From positions 176,986 to 240,985 of the forward strand of contig NZ_RCZC01000005.1 in the NCBI RefSeq assembly GCF_006439055.1: DNA of 64,000 nucleotides, written 5' to 3'. Below the pieces are notes generated by a model. The model was given only the letters and a program-made list of their open reading frames with translations, did not search any database and was not told the DNA's origin. This DNA is from Sphingomonas glacialis. GTDB lineage: Bacteria; Pseudomonadota; Alphaproteobacteria; Sphingomonadales; Sphingomonadaceae. This document shows positions 33,249-42,513 of this stretch, one piece after another (the stretch's first letter is position 1; each line of letters opens with the position of its first letter). The position numbers were made by a program, and so were the translations under genes.

Positions 33249-34772
33249 TCACTCGGTCCAGATCAGGCGCTCGACCCGGTCTGGGTCACTGAGCGTGGCC
33301 GGCGTGCGGGCAAGCATCATGGTCTGCCGCGCCTTGGCGTCATATCGCTGCCAGGCGGGCAGGCCAGCGGCAACGGGTTGCCCGTCGCGCACAAACCGGA
33401 CCATCGCCTGGTGGACCGCGTCCGCCATCGGCTGGTCTGCCGCGGTCAGCCCGAAAAACCCCGCGAAGGCCGACGTCTGCACATGATCGAAGGTGAAGGG
33501 CACGTCGATGACGTGCGGGCTGCGCCCCGCGAACGGACCGCCCGCTGCAGGATAGGTCCAGCGATAGCGATACACTGCGCCGCCGGATCCGGAATGCCCC
33601 TCGGCGATCCGCTGGCAGGGCATGCCATATTCCTCGGCAGTGAGCAGCCGCCAGTGCCGCTCGGCGACCGACAGGTCGGGGAAGGCGCGCGTATAGGCGC
33701 CATCGAGCGCGGTCATCCGCGCCAGGGTCTCGTTCGACAGGCTTTGCTCGCGAAACGGGCTCTGCGCGGCGGCGGCGGGCAGGAACAACCGGCTCTCATC
33801 GGCATTGCTGCCGATCAGCATCGGGACGCGCGGAGCACGTCCGGCGCGGATCCGCGCGAGCGGGACGTCGGGTAGGTCGCGTCCGTCGACCATCGGCCGG
33901 AACGGAAAATTGCGCGGCCAGGCCGCTCGCGCCGCCGCCTGTGCGGCCAGCATGGCCGCGACGGGTGCCGTCGCCAGGCGGTCGGCACCGCCGAGCTTGT
34001 CCGCAAACAGGCGGGCGAAGGCCTGCGCCTCGGTCGATGTATGCACCGTCTGTGCGCCGCCGCTGAACAATGCGGTGCGCGCATACAGCCCGTCCGCGGC
34101 CGGCATGCCCATCAGCGTGCCGACATTCTTGCCGCCCGCCGATTCACCCGCGAGCGTCACGCGCGTCGGGTCACCGCCGAACGCGGCGATGTTGGCGCGG
34201 ACCCAGCGCAAGGCGAGGATCACGTCGCGCATGCCGTTGTTGGCGCTGCCGGCATAAGCGCGGCCGAGCAGGCCGCCAGTCTCGAGAAAACCGAACGCCC
34301 CGATGCGATAGTTCATCGTGACACAAATCACGCCATGCGCCGCGAACCGATCGCCGGCCGTCCCCTGGTCGCCGCTCCAGCCGGTTTCGTTGCCACCGCC
34401 GTGGATGTAGACCAGCACCGGATACGACCCAGGCGTGGCCGGCGCCCAGACATTGAGCTGCAAGCAATCCTCGGACATCGCGCCCTCGAATTTCGCCATT
34501 CCCGGCAGTTGCGGGGCGACCGCGGCGGGGCGCGTGGCGTCGTACACGTCGCGCCACGGGCGCAAGGCGAGCGGCGCGGCGAAGCGCTGCGCCTGGCCAT
34601 AGGGGATGCCGGTGAACACCCGGATGCCCTCGACCGCGCGACCGCGCACCCGCCCTTGACGGGTGGTCACGACCAGCCCGTCGGGTGCCGCCGCGCCGAG
34701 CGGTTCCGCCGCAGCGGCCAATGCCGTCATCGTGGCGAGCGCGAGGAAACCCCGCCGATCGAGGTGCATCAT
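33249..34772 (-). CDS. Type B carboxylesterase, Tat-exported
   Basis: A 507-residue alpha/beta hydrolase. The N-terminus MMHLDRRGFLALATMT is a twin-arginine signal (RRxFL), so the enzyme is exported folded to the periplasm. Landmarks: FTGIPYGQ, EDCLQLNVWAP, oxyanion hole YIHGGGNETG, and nucleophile LAGESAGGKN (Ser211); an acid and the late HVIDVPFTFDH His complete the triad. It hydrolyses carboxylic esters; the true substrate is unknown. The ATG overlaps the stop of the malonyl-CoA-synthetase-like gene, so the esterase is translationally coupled to a malonate-activating enzyme, hinting at malonyl esters. Confidence 0.85.
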   Translation of the reverse strand: MMHLDRRGFLALATMTALAAAAEPLGAAAPDGLVVTTRQGRVRGRAVEGIRVFTGIPYGQAQRFAAPLALRPWRDVYDATRPAAVAPQLPGMAKFEGAMSEDCLQLNVWAPATPGSYPVLVYIHGGGNETGWSGDQGTAGDRFAAHGVICVTMNYRIGAFGFLETGGLLGRAYAGSANNGMRDVILALRWVRANIAAFGGDPTRVTLAGESAGGKNVGTLMGMPAADGLYARTALFSGGAQTVHTSTEAQAFARLFADKLGGADRLATAPVAAMLAAQAAARAAWPRNFPFRPMVDGRDLPDVPLARIRAGRAPRVPMLIGSNADESRLFLPAAAAQSPFREQSLSNETLARMTALDGAYTRAFPDLSVAERHWRLLTAEEYGMPCQRIAEGHSGSGGAVYRYRWTYPAAGGPFAGRSPHVIDVPFTFDHVQTSAFAGFFGLTAADQPMADAVHQAMVRFVRDGQPVAAGLPAWQRYDAKARQTMMLARTPATLSDPDRVERLIWTE

Positions 34773-36301
34773 TGTACTGTCTCCGCCGCCTGGAACAGAT
34801 CGGCATAGGCCTCGCGTAACTGCTTTTTCTGGACCTTGCCCATCGTGTTGCGCGGCAGTTCGGGCACGAAGATCACCCGCCGCGGCTGCTTGAACCGGGC
34901 GACCTGCCCCTCCAGCGCCGCGAGCACGGCAGCCTCGTCCAGATCGGCGCGGCTGGACTGCACCACCGCGACCACGCCTTCGCCCATGTCGGGATGTGGG
35001 ATACCGATCACCGCACTTTCGGCGATACCGGGCACGGCGTCGAGCAGCGCCTCGATCTCTGCCGGATAGATATTGAAGCCGCCGCAGATGATGAGATCCT
35101 TGGCGCGACCGACAATCCGGACATAGCCGCGGTCGTCGACCACCCCCAGGTCGCCCGTGATGAAGAAGCCATCGTCGCGCAGTTCCTCGGCCGTCTTTTC
35201 CGGCAGCCGCCAATAGCCCTTGAACACGTTGCGCCCGCGGACCTCGATCATGCCCGGTTCGCCCTGCGGCAAGGTGGTCGCGGTGGCCGGGTCGGTGATG
35301 CGCAGCTCCACGCCGGGCAGCGGGAACCCGACGCTGCCGGGTACCCGATCCCCATCATAGGGGTTCGACGTATTCATGTTGGTTTCCGTCATGCCGTATC
35401 GCTCGAGGATGGCGTGCCCGGTCCGCGCGGAAAAGGCCTGGTGCGTCTCGGCGGACAGCGGCGCCGATCCGGAAACAAACAGCCGCATTCCGGCAACACG
35501 CTCGCGCGTGAAGGCAGGGTCCGCCAGCAGGCGGCTGTAAAAGGTCGGCACGCCCATCAGCGTGGTCGCGCCCGGCATCAGCCGGATCAGGTCTGTCACA
35601 TCGAACCGGGGCAGGAAGATCATCGCGCTCCCAGCCATGATCGTGACGTTCGTCGCGACGAACAGACCGTGGGTGTGGAAGATGGGGAGGGCGTGCAACA
35701 ATCGGTCGTGCGATGTGAAGCGCCAGGCGGCGGCGAGCGTCGCGGCATTGGACGCGAGATTCGCGTGGGTCAGCATCGCGCCCTTCGAGCGCCCGGTCGT
35801 CCCCGAGGTGTAGAGGATCGCGGCGAGATCGTTCTCGGATACCGCCCGATCCTCGCCAGGTGCCGTCTCGGCAGCGGCACCGGTCAGCAAGGTGCCGGCG
35901 CCGTCGGCGCCCAGCGTAAGCCGTTGCGGCACCCCGATATCGGCGCACAGCGCCGCCATCGCCGCCTCGTCCTCGGGCCGGTGGATCAGCAGCGCGGGCT
36001 CTGCATCGGCGAGGAAGAAGCGCAGCTCAGCCGGGGTGTAACCGGTATTCAGCGGCAGATAGACCGCCCCGATCCGCGCCGTCGCGAGATACGTCAGCAG
36101 GGCATCCGCGCTCTTTTCGACCTGGATCGCGACGCGATCCCCGAAGCAGACGCCGAGGCGGCGGAACAGGGTCGCCATCCGCAGGCTGCGCTCGCACGCT
36201 TCGGCGTACGAAATCGCCGTTCCATCGGGCAGCAGCAGAAACGGTGCACTCGGCGCGGCATCGGCGCGCTGCCGAAAGACCGAAAACAGATCCTGCTCCA
36301 T
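34769..36301 (-). CDS. Malonyl-CoA synthetase-like acyl-CoA ligase (MatB type)
   Basis: A 510-residue adenylate-forming enzyme. ATP-binding P-loop YTSGTTGRSKGAMLTH lies near residue 165; YGMTET, TGDLGVVDDRGYVRIVGRAKD and the terminal lysine region RNTMGKVQKKQL are intact. GAVYLPLNTGYTPAELRFF and ALPIFHTHGLF follow MatB, which makes malonyl-CoA from malonate, ATP and CoA. A nearby decarboxylase fragment supports this reading; another short dicarboxylate is possible. ATG 36301 has GAGGGG upstream. It is divergent from the GntR gene. Confidence 0.82.
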   Translation of the reverse strand: MEQDLFSVFRQRADAAPSAPFLLLPDGTAISYAEACERSLRMATLFRRLGVCFGDRVAIQVEKSADALLTYLATARIGAVYLPLNTGYTPAELRFFLADAEPALLIHRPEDEAAMAALCADIGVPQRLTLGADGAGTLLTGAAAETAPGEDRAVSENDLAAILYTSGTTGRSKGAMLTHANLASNAATLAAAWRFTSHDRLLHALPIFHTHGLFVATNVTIMAGSAMIFLPRFDVTDLIRLMPGATTLMGVPTFYSRLLADPAFTRERVAGMRLFVSGSAPLSAETHQAFSARTGHAILERYGMTETNMNTSNPYDGDRVPGSVGFPLPGVELRITDPATATTLPQGEPGMIEVRGRNVFKGYWRLPEKTAEELRDDGFFITGDLGVVDDRGYVRIVGRAKDLIICGGFNIYPAEIEALLDAVPGIAESAVIGIPHPDMGEGVVAVVQSSRADLDEAAVLAALEGQVARFKQPRRVIFVPELPRNTMGKVQKKQLREAYADLFQAAETVQ

Positions 36302-36379
36302 CAAGCCCCTCGCAATGATACATCGCCTTAGCACGGACGGCGTCGCGGCGCATAAATTTCAGCGGAAATCTAGGCGAGT

Positions 36380-36385
36380 GTATGC
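36380..36385. promoter_or_regulatory. GTATGC box between matB-like gene and gntR-type gene
   Basis: The octamer GTGTATGC ends at 36385 in the 111-base divergent spacer. The same octamer recurs at 37271-37278 in the receptor promoter region, so it is a candidate half-site for the FCD regulator. Confidence 0.4.
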
Positions 36386-36412
36386 GCGATGACTTGCCAA
36401 GGGAAGGACTGC

Positions 36413-37108
36413 ATGCAAACTTTGGTCATGGCCACAATCGGTGAAGTTCCCAATCTCTTACTGTCGGAACGGATCCGGGTTGCGCTGGCCGATGAGATTA
36501 CGGCCGGTACGATGCCATCCGGGATGACCTTGGACGAACAGCAGATCGGCGATCGGTTCGGCGCTTCGCGAACCCCCGTGCGCGAAGCCATCCGCCAACT
36601 GGCCGCGGTAGGCCTTGTCGCCATGCGGCCCCGCCGCGGGGCGATCGTAGCCGGCTTCACCGCCCAGCGGATCGTCGACATGTTCGAAATGGCAGCGGAG
36701 ATTGAGGCGATGTGCGTGCGGCTGGCGACCTACCGCATGTCTCCGCTCGAACGCAGCCGATTGTCGCTGCTGCACGACGAATCCGAGGTGATGGTCGCGG
36801 CAAATGATTTCGACGCCTATGATCGGATGAACTGGAATTTCCACCAGATCATCTACGATGGCACGCACAATGCCTTCATTGCCGAGCAAGCGACGGCCCT
36901 GCGCGAGCGCATGGCGGCTTTCCGCCGGACGCAGCTGCGCGAGGAGGGGCGCCCCAGCCTTTCGCGGGCGGAACATGGCGCGGTGATGACGGCGATCATG
37001 CGCGGTGACGGTGAAGAGGCGGCGCGCTGCATGCGCGCGCACATGGGCAACGCCGCGATCGCCCTTGAACGATTCACGGCCAGACAGCAGGCCTGTTCCG
37101 ACTCCTAG
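36413..37108 (+). CDS. GntR family regulator, FCD (FadR) subfamily
   Basis: A 231-residue repressor-type protein. The N-terminal winged helix has LSERIRVALADEITAG, GASRTPVREAIRQLAAVGLV and RRGAIVAGF. The all-helical FCD domain follows, with metal/effector residues around FHQIIYDGTHN and SRAEHGAVMTAIMRGD. Regulators of malonate operons (MatR) belong to this subfamily, and it is divergent from the MatB-like gene. ATG 36413 is chosen for GGAAGGA upstream; ATGs at 36389 and 36428 are alternatives. Confidence 0.88.
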   Translation: MQTLVMATIGEVPNLLLSERIRVALADEITAGTMPSGMTLDEQQIGDRFGASRTPVREAIRQLAAVGLVAMRPRRGAIVAGFTAQRIVDMFEMAAEIEAMCVRLATYRMSPLERSRLSLLHDESEVMVAANDFDAYDRMNWNFHQIIYDGTHNAFIAEQATALRERMAAFRRTQLREEGRPSLSRAEHGAVMTAIMRGDGEEAARCMRAHMGNAAIALERFTARQQACSDS

Positions 37109-37272
37109 ACGAGGCCGTCGCCGGCTTCGTGCGGAAAAACGGCGACTGATGAGCGGTTGGTTCCCCATGGTGCGCTGATCGCGACGTTCCATACCGGCAG
37201 CGGATGCCCGCTGTGCCCGTCTGTGTTTTCCATCATCCGGAGGCACCTGGTTTAGCCGGGGTCGTGAGGCGT

Positions 37273-37383
37273 GTATGCCGTCCGGGCTGGTATGCACGGT
37301 CTCGCATACAGAGCGCGAAAAATCGTTTGACGTCGTTCTTGTCATGAAATACCAAAACTACCGTATGCCGGATAACGGTATGC
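37273..37383. promoter_or_regulatory. Cluster of five GTATGC boxes upstream of the TonB receptor
   Basis: GTATGC occurs at 37273, 37290, 37363 and 37378, and its complement GCATAC at 37304. The pair 37290/37304 forms an inverted repeat with an 8-base gap. The cluster lies 115-225 bases before the receptor start in a 390-base gap that has no other gene. It is a likely operator array for the neighbouring GntR protein. Confidence 0.5.
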
Positions 37384-37498
37384 AGTAATGGCCGTAACTC
37401 TCCGTTTCCGTATATCGCCGAAGAGCGAGTGTTTTGGAGCGCGAACACGCCCCCTGAACACGCGGTGGACGTAGTGGGCCGCGAGGAGGGGAAACATC

Positions 37499-39808
37499 AT
37501 GAAGTGCTTGCTGCTAGCTTCGATTTCGCTGGGCGCCTTTGGGCTCGCATCGCCTGCAAGCGCACAGAGCCAGCCAGCGCCGAATATGAGTGACGCCGAT
37601 ATCGTCGTCACTGCGCAAAAGCGCAGCGAGCGATTGCAGGATGTCCCCGTCGCGATCAGCTCGGTCAGCGGCGACACGCTGAAGGCTGCCAACCTAACCA
37701 ACATCACCGACATTCGCTTTCTGGCGCCAAGCGTCCAGTTCGCCGAATCGAACAACGTACGCGGCGAGGGATTTGCGGTACGGGGGGTGGGTACCTTCGC
37801 GTTCGCCGATGGCACCGAACAAAGCGTGAGCGTCGTCGTCGATGGCGTGGTGCTGGGGCGCCCTGGAATGGGCACTGGCGATCTTTCTGACATCGCGCAG
37901 GTGGATATCCTGCGGGGGCCGCAGGGGATGCTGTTCGGCAAGGGCGGCTCTGCCGGCGTAGTTAGTATCACGACGCGCAACCCGACCCCGAACTTCTCCG
38001 CAGAAGGGCGGGTCTCGTACGGTACGGATAACGAATCGAAGCTGAACGCGATCGTCAACACTCCGCTGACGAGCAATCTCGCGCTCCGGATGAACGGCTA
38101 TCTCAACCACCGCGACGGCTTCATCGACAACGTTTTCACCGGACAGAAGTTGGGCGGCGTCACCGAGGGCGGCTTCCGTGGCAAGCTACTATACAGTCCG
38201 ACCGATGATCTAACCGTGCTGTTGGCCGGCGACTGGGCGCGCCACACCTCTGCCTGTTGCCAGTCGGTGATCATTGGAACGGTTGGCGCTGCGCCAAACA
38301 CCTATGTCGTGTCGCGGCTCGCCGCCTACAATATCGTGCCGAGCTACACTAATGACCAGACCAATGTCGGTGGCGCGGTCTACGAGAACATGACGCAATG
38401 GGGTTCGTCGCTCGAGATCAACAAGTCGTTCGGTGATTATACGCTGACCTCGATCAGCGCCTACCGGCGTTGGGTCCTCCACGACAATACCGACACCGGC
38501 TTCACCGACACGCCTGTTTTTCCAGTCAATGGCGCGGACGAACGCCAGCAGCAATTGACCCAGGAGCTCCGGCTCGCTTCGCCAAAGGGCGGTTTGGTGG
38601 ATTATGTCACCGGCCTCTATTACTTCAATCAGAACCTGAAGGCTGCCTATCCCCAGCAGGGGCAACTCGCCTTGCCGGCGGCGACGACAATCTTCAGCCG
38701 AAAGGCACAGCCGGATATTCAGACGCTGAATTATGCGGTCTTCGGGCAAGCGAACATCAACGTTACCCCCAAGCTGACGCTGATTGCCGGCGGGCGCTAC
38801 ACGCATGACGACATAACGCTGGTCAGTTACGACCGCACCTTGGTCTCGAGCAGCGATGCGCCTTTTCCGGGCGCGCCGCCGCTGTCGTTCAACAAGGATA
38901 CGTATCCGAGCAACCGCAAGGCGAACAATTTCTCCTACCGCGTAGGCGCGCAGTACAAATTCTCCCGCGCTGCAATGGTGTATGCGACCAACGCACGCGG
39001 GTATAAGGGGCCCGGCATCGGGCTGGTCAGCGGGTATTCGCTCGGACAGCCGCTGTTTTCGCGACCGGAAATTCCGACCAGCTACGAAATCGGCTTAAAA
39101 TCGACATGGTTCAACCGTAAGCTGGTGTTCAACATCGATCTGTTCACGACCGACATCAAGGATTTCCAGACGCAGGTCGCGACACCGTTCATTTTCAACG
39201 GCACCAATCTTGCCATTCTGCAGATCGCCAATGCCGGCAAGGTGCGGACGCGCGGCGTTGAAATGGATTTTTCCGTGCGACCCACCGCCCGCCTGACGAT
39301 CGGTGGCAATGCCGCCTACATCGACGCCAAGTTCGCCGACTTCCCCAACGGGACCTGCAACTATCCGACCCAGCCGGGATGTTTCTTGAGCACGACGATC
39401 CCGGGCACCAGCACGACGGTGCCGGCCACGCGCTTCTTCAACACGACCGGGCAGGTCCTGCCGAACTCGCCGAAATTCACCTATTCGTTGACCGCCAGCT
39501 ACGACGCGCCCCTGTCAGATGCGATGACCGGCTTTATCCGGGGCAATTACAATTATCGCAGTTCGGTCAATTTCAGCGCGAACGGTGACGCCCTGACCGC
39601 GCAACGCGGCTACGGAATCGCCGGCGGACAGATTGGCGTGCGATCGACCGACGGACGCTGGAGCGCGGCGGTGTTCGCCCGAAACCTGTTCGACACGCAT
39701 TTCCTGGCGTCGATCAACAATGGCGGCAGCTATCAGAATGCACAAAGGACGTCGGCCGCGATCCGGACGATCGGACTTGTGCTGGACGGCAAGTTTGGTG
39801 CGCACTGA
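37499..39808 (+). CDS. TonB-dependent outer membrane receptor
   Basis: A 769-residue receptor with signal peptide (cleavage near SASAQ/ASA), a plug starting ADIVVTAQKRSERLQDVPVAI, with GEGFAVRGVGTF, VDILRGPQGMLFGKGGSAGVVSITT, and a 22-strand barrel ending LVLDGKFGAH. No STN signalling domain. The strong ribosome site GAGGAGGGG precedes ATG 37499. Location between a GntR gene and an exported glycosidase suggests it takes up a glycoside rather than iron; this is inferred from context only. Confidence 0.88.
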   Translation: MKCLLLASISLGAFGLASPASAQSQPAPNMSDADIVVTAQKRSERLQDVPVAISSVSGDTLKAANLTNITDIRFLAPSVQFAESNNVRGEGFAVRGVGTFAFADGTEQSVSVVVDGVVLGRPGMGTGDLSDIAQVDILRGPQGMLFGKGGSAGVVSITTRNPTPNFSAEGRVSYGTDNESKLNAIVNTPLTSNLALRMNGYLNHRDGFIDNVFTGQKLGGVTEGGFRGKLLYSPTDDLTVLLAGDWARHTSACCQSVIIGTVGAAPNTYVVSRLAAYNIVPSYTNDQTNVGGAVYENMTQWGSSLEINKSFGDYTLTSISAYRRWVLHDNTDTGFTDTPVFPVNGADERQQQLTQELRLASPKGGLVDYVTGLYYFNQNLKAAYPQQGQLALPAATTIFSRKAQPDIQTLNYAVFGQANINVTPKLTLIAGGRYTHDDITLVSYDRTLVSSSDAPFPGAPPLSFNKDTYPSNRKANNFSYRVGAQYKFSRAAMVYATNARGYKGPGIGLVSGYSLGQPLFSRPEIPTSYEIGLKSTWFNRKLVFNIDLFTTDIKDFQTQVATPFIFNGTNLAILQIANAGKVRTRGVEMDFSVRPTARLTIGGNAAYIDAKFADFPNGTCNYPTQPGCFLSTTIPGTSTTVPATRFFNTTGQVLPNSPKFTYSLTASYDAPLSDAMTGFIRGNYNYRSSVNFSANGDALTAQRGYGIAGGQIGVRSTDGRWSAAVFARNLFDTHFLASINNGGSYQNAQRTSAAIRTIGLVLDGKFGAH

Positions 39809-39864
39809 ACGGCACGATCTTGAAGGCCTGGGGTCAATCGACGCGGCAGCATGAGGGATTGAGG

Positions 39865-42087
39865 ATGAAGACGATGCGATCTTTCCTGCTGGCGTCGGTG
39901 TGTGCGGTCACCGCATCGTCTGCAATCGCACAGACTCGCGCGGCCAACCCAGCACCCGCCGACGCGGCGGCGCGGGCCGAGGCGACGGTGAAGCGGATGC
40001 GGTCCGACGAGAAGACCGTTCTCACCCACGGCATGATGCCGCTGCCGCTCGGCCCGAACGCGCCACCGCTGCCGGCCGGTGCAATTCCCGGTGCCGGTTA
40101 CGTTGCCGGCATACCGCGGCTTGGCGTGCCATCGCTGCGCGAGACCGATGCGAGCCTTGGCGTGTCGTATGTCATGGGGCTGCGCAAGGACGGCGCGACC
40201 GCACTCCCCTCCGGGCTGGCAATGGCGGCAACCTGGAACGATGCTCTGATCGAGCAAGGCGGCCGGATGATCGGTGCCGAAGCCAAGGCCAAGGGCTTCA
40301 ACGTCCTGCTCGCCGGCGGCGTCAACCTGATGCGGGATCCTCGCAACGGTCGCAATTTCGAGTATCTGGGCGAAGATCCCTTGCTCGCCGGTCGCCTTGT
40401 GGGCCACGCGATCCGGGGTATTCAATCCAACGGCATCCTGTCCACCATCAAGCATTTCGCGCTCAACGGGCAGGAAACCGGGCGCAAATTCGTCGATTCC
40501 AAGATTTCGGACGCTGCCGCCCGAGAGAGCGACTTGCTGGCCTTCCGCATCGGGATGGAGATCGGCAATCCGGGCGCGGTGATGTGCGGCTACAACCGCG
40601 TGAATGGCGAGCAGGCGTGTGCGAGCGACTGGTTGCTCAACACCGTCCTCAAGCGTGACTGGGGCTATCGCGGCTTCGTCATGTCGGATTGGGGCGCGGT
40701 GCCGGGTCTGGACGCAGCCCTCAAAGGGTTGGACCAGCAGTCCGGAGCGCAACTCGATCCCGCGCTCTTCTTCGGCGATCGGCTTGGCGCCGCGGCCAAG
40801 GCCGATGCGGGCTATGCGAAGCGGCTCGACGACATGAACCGTCGCGTCCTGTATTCGATCTACCAACACCGGCTGGACCAGGTGCCAGCGCGACCGCAGG
40901 CGCCGATCGACATCGCGGCCAATGCCAGCATCGCCGAAATGGTCGCCAGGCAGGGCATCGTCCTGCTGCGCAACGAACGCGGCGCCCTTCCGCTTGCGGC
41001 GACGGCGAAGCGGATCGCGGTGATCGGCGGTTTCGCAGATACCGGCGTCGTTTCAGGCGGCGGCTCTAGCCAGGTGCAGGGGCAGGGGGGCGCGGCGGTC
41101 GCGATCCCGATCGGTGGTACCGGACCGTTTGCCGCGATTCTCACACAATCGTATCACCGCTCGGTTCCGCTCGACGCGCTGAAGGCGCTGGCGCCGCAGA
41201 CGAGCTTCCGCTTCCGCGATGGACGCTATCTGACCGATGCAGTGGCAGCGGCCCGGCAGGCCGATGTCGCGATCGTGTTTGCGACCCAATGGTCGACCGA
41301 AGGGCTCGATCAGCCCGACATGTCGCTGCCCAATGGTCAGGATGCGCTGATCGAGGCGGTTGCGGCAGCCAACCCCAACACCATCGTCGTGCTGGAGACC
41401 GGCGGCCCGGTGCTGATGCCGTGGCTGCACCGAACCGCGGCGGTGATCGAGGCCTGGTATCCCGGCGCGCGCGGCGGTGAGGCGATCGCGTCCGTCTTGT
41501 ATGGCAGCACGAACCCGTCAGGCCGCCTCCCGGTCACCTTTCCGGCGCGCGACGACCAACTGCCGCGCAAGGCCATCGACGGAGCCGACGTTCTCGAGCC
41601 CGACTTCATTGGTAACCCGCCCCATGGCGACATGACGCTGACCGCCGATTACGACATCGAGGGCTCCGATGTCGGATATCGCTGGAATGCGCGCAAGGGA
41701 ATCAAGGCTGCGTTTCCGTTTGGGTTCGGGCTGTCCTACACACGCTTCGCGACGTCCGCACCGGTGATCGCGGGCAACGTGGCCACCATGACCGTCACGA
41801 ACCGCGGACCGCGTTCCGGCGCAACAGTCGCGCAATTGTATCTCGTGTCGCGCGCGGGCAAACCGATGCGGCGGCTCGTCGGGTATCGGCGCGTGGAGCT
41901 TGCGGCCGGCGCGTCGGCGACCGTCGCGATCCCGATCGACCTGCGCTTGCTGGCCGATTGGCAGGACGGAGGATGGTCGATGCCGGCGGCCACCTACGAA
42001 ATGGCGAGCGGCGACAGTGCGGAAGCCGTCGGGGCGACGGTCGCTCTGCGCTTGCCCGAGCGGCGCTGGCACGATCAATCGCTATAG
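39865..42087 (+). CDS. Family 3 glycoside hydrolase (beta-glucosidase type), exported
   Basis: A 740-residue enzyme with signal peptide ending near SAIAQ. The N-terminal TIM barrel has GGVNLMRDPRNGRNFEYLGEDP, STIKHFALNGQET (substrate Lys-His) and the nucleophile motif GFVMSDWGA (Asp275). The second alpha/beta sandwich reads IVLLRNERGALPL and ATQWSTEGLDQPDMSLP; the C-terminal fibronectin-like domain has RRLVGYRRVELAAG. It probably removes beta-glucosyl units in the periplasm. The gap from the receptor gene is 56 bases, so the two are likely co-transcribed. Confidence 0.9.
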   Translation: MKTMRSFLLASVCAVTASSAIAQTRAANPAPADAAARAEATVKRMRSDEKTVLTHGMMPLPLGPNAPPLPAGAIPGAGYVAGIPRLGVPSLRETDASLGVSYVMGLRKDGATALPSGLAMAATWNDALIEQGGRMIGAEAKAKGFNVLLAGGVNLMRDPRNGRNFEYLGEDPLLAGRLVGHAIRGIQSNGILSTIKHFALNGQETGRKFVDSKISDAAARESDLLAFRIGMEIGNPGAVMCGYNRVNGEQACASDWLLNTVLKRDWGYRGFVMSDWGAVPGLDAALKGLDQQSGAQLDPALFFGDRLGAAAKADAGYAKRLDDMNRRVLYSIYQHRLDQVPARPQAPIDIAANASIAEMVARQGIVLLRNERGALPLAATAKRIAVIGGFADTGVVSGGGSSQVQGQGGAAVAIPIGGTGPFAAILTQSYHRSVPLDALKALAPQTSFRFRDGRYLTDAVAAARQADVAIVFATQWSTEGLDQPDMSLPNGQDALIEAVAAANPNTIVVLETGGPVLMPWLHRTAAVIEAWYPGARGGEAIASVLYGSTNPSGRLPVTFPARDDQLPRKAIDGADVLEPDFIGNPPHGDMTLTADYDIEGSDVGYRWNARKGIKAAFPFGFGLSYTRFATSAPVIAGNVATMTVTNRGPRSGATVAQLYLVSRAGKPMRRLVGYRRVELAAGASATVAIPIDLRLLADWQDGGWSMPAATYEMASGDSAEAVGATVALRLPERRWHDQSL

Positions 42088-42513
42088 CGTGTCTAGATAG
42101 CAAAGAATCGCCAGCCAATTAAAGCGACGTATCTTGCTGGCCGCAAGGTCGAATGGGCGCCTTCGCCCGCATCGCGAACAGGAGTGGATTGCCGCCGAAT
42201 GCGCCCCCCTGCTCTGATCGATGTAACTATCTGCGATTTCGCAAAGCGGACGGACTGCTTAGACCATAGTTGGCCGTTTAGATCAGCCAGCGCGAACGTC
42301 TGCTTCTGACAGAAGCTACCGTGGAACGTTACGAAGCGGGCCGTCAGGAGGGCGCCCCATGATCGCTCCATTGACGCTTGGCCGGATTGTGTTTGGTTAA
42401 TGCAGCAAAACGTCGGCTGCCACGATCTGAAACGCATGACTGCGGCGTGACCCGACCGAAACCAACACCGAGATGGTTTGCGGGCCATCGCTGTGTTAGA
42501 GCAGTGCAACTGC
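42088..42513. other. 426-base stretch without a supported gene
   Basis: After the glycosidase gene no frame has convincing coding character. No repeat, tRNA or strong hairpin was seen. It is a probable border between the catabolic locus and the following accessory DNA. Confidence 0.4.
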
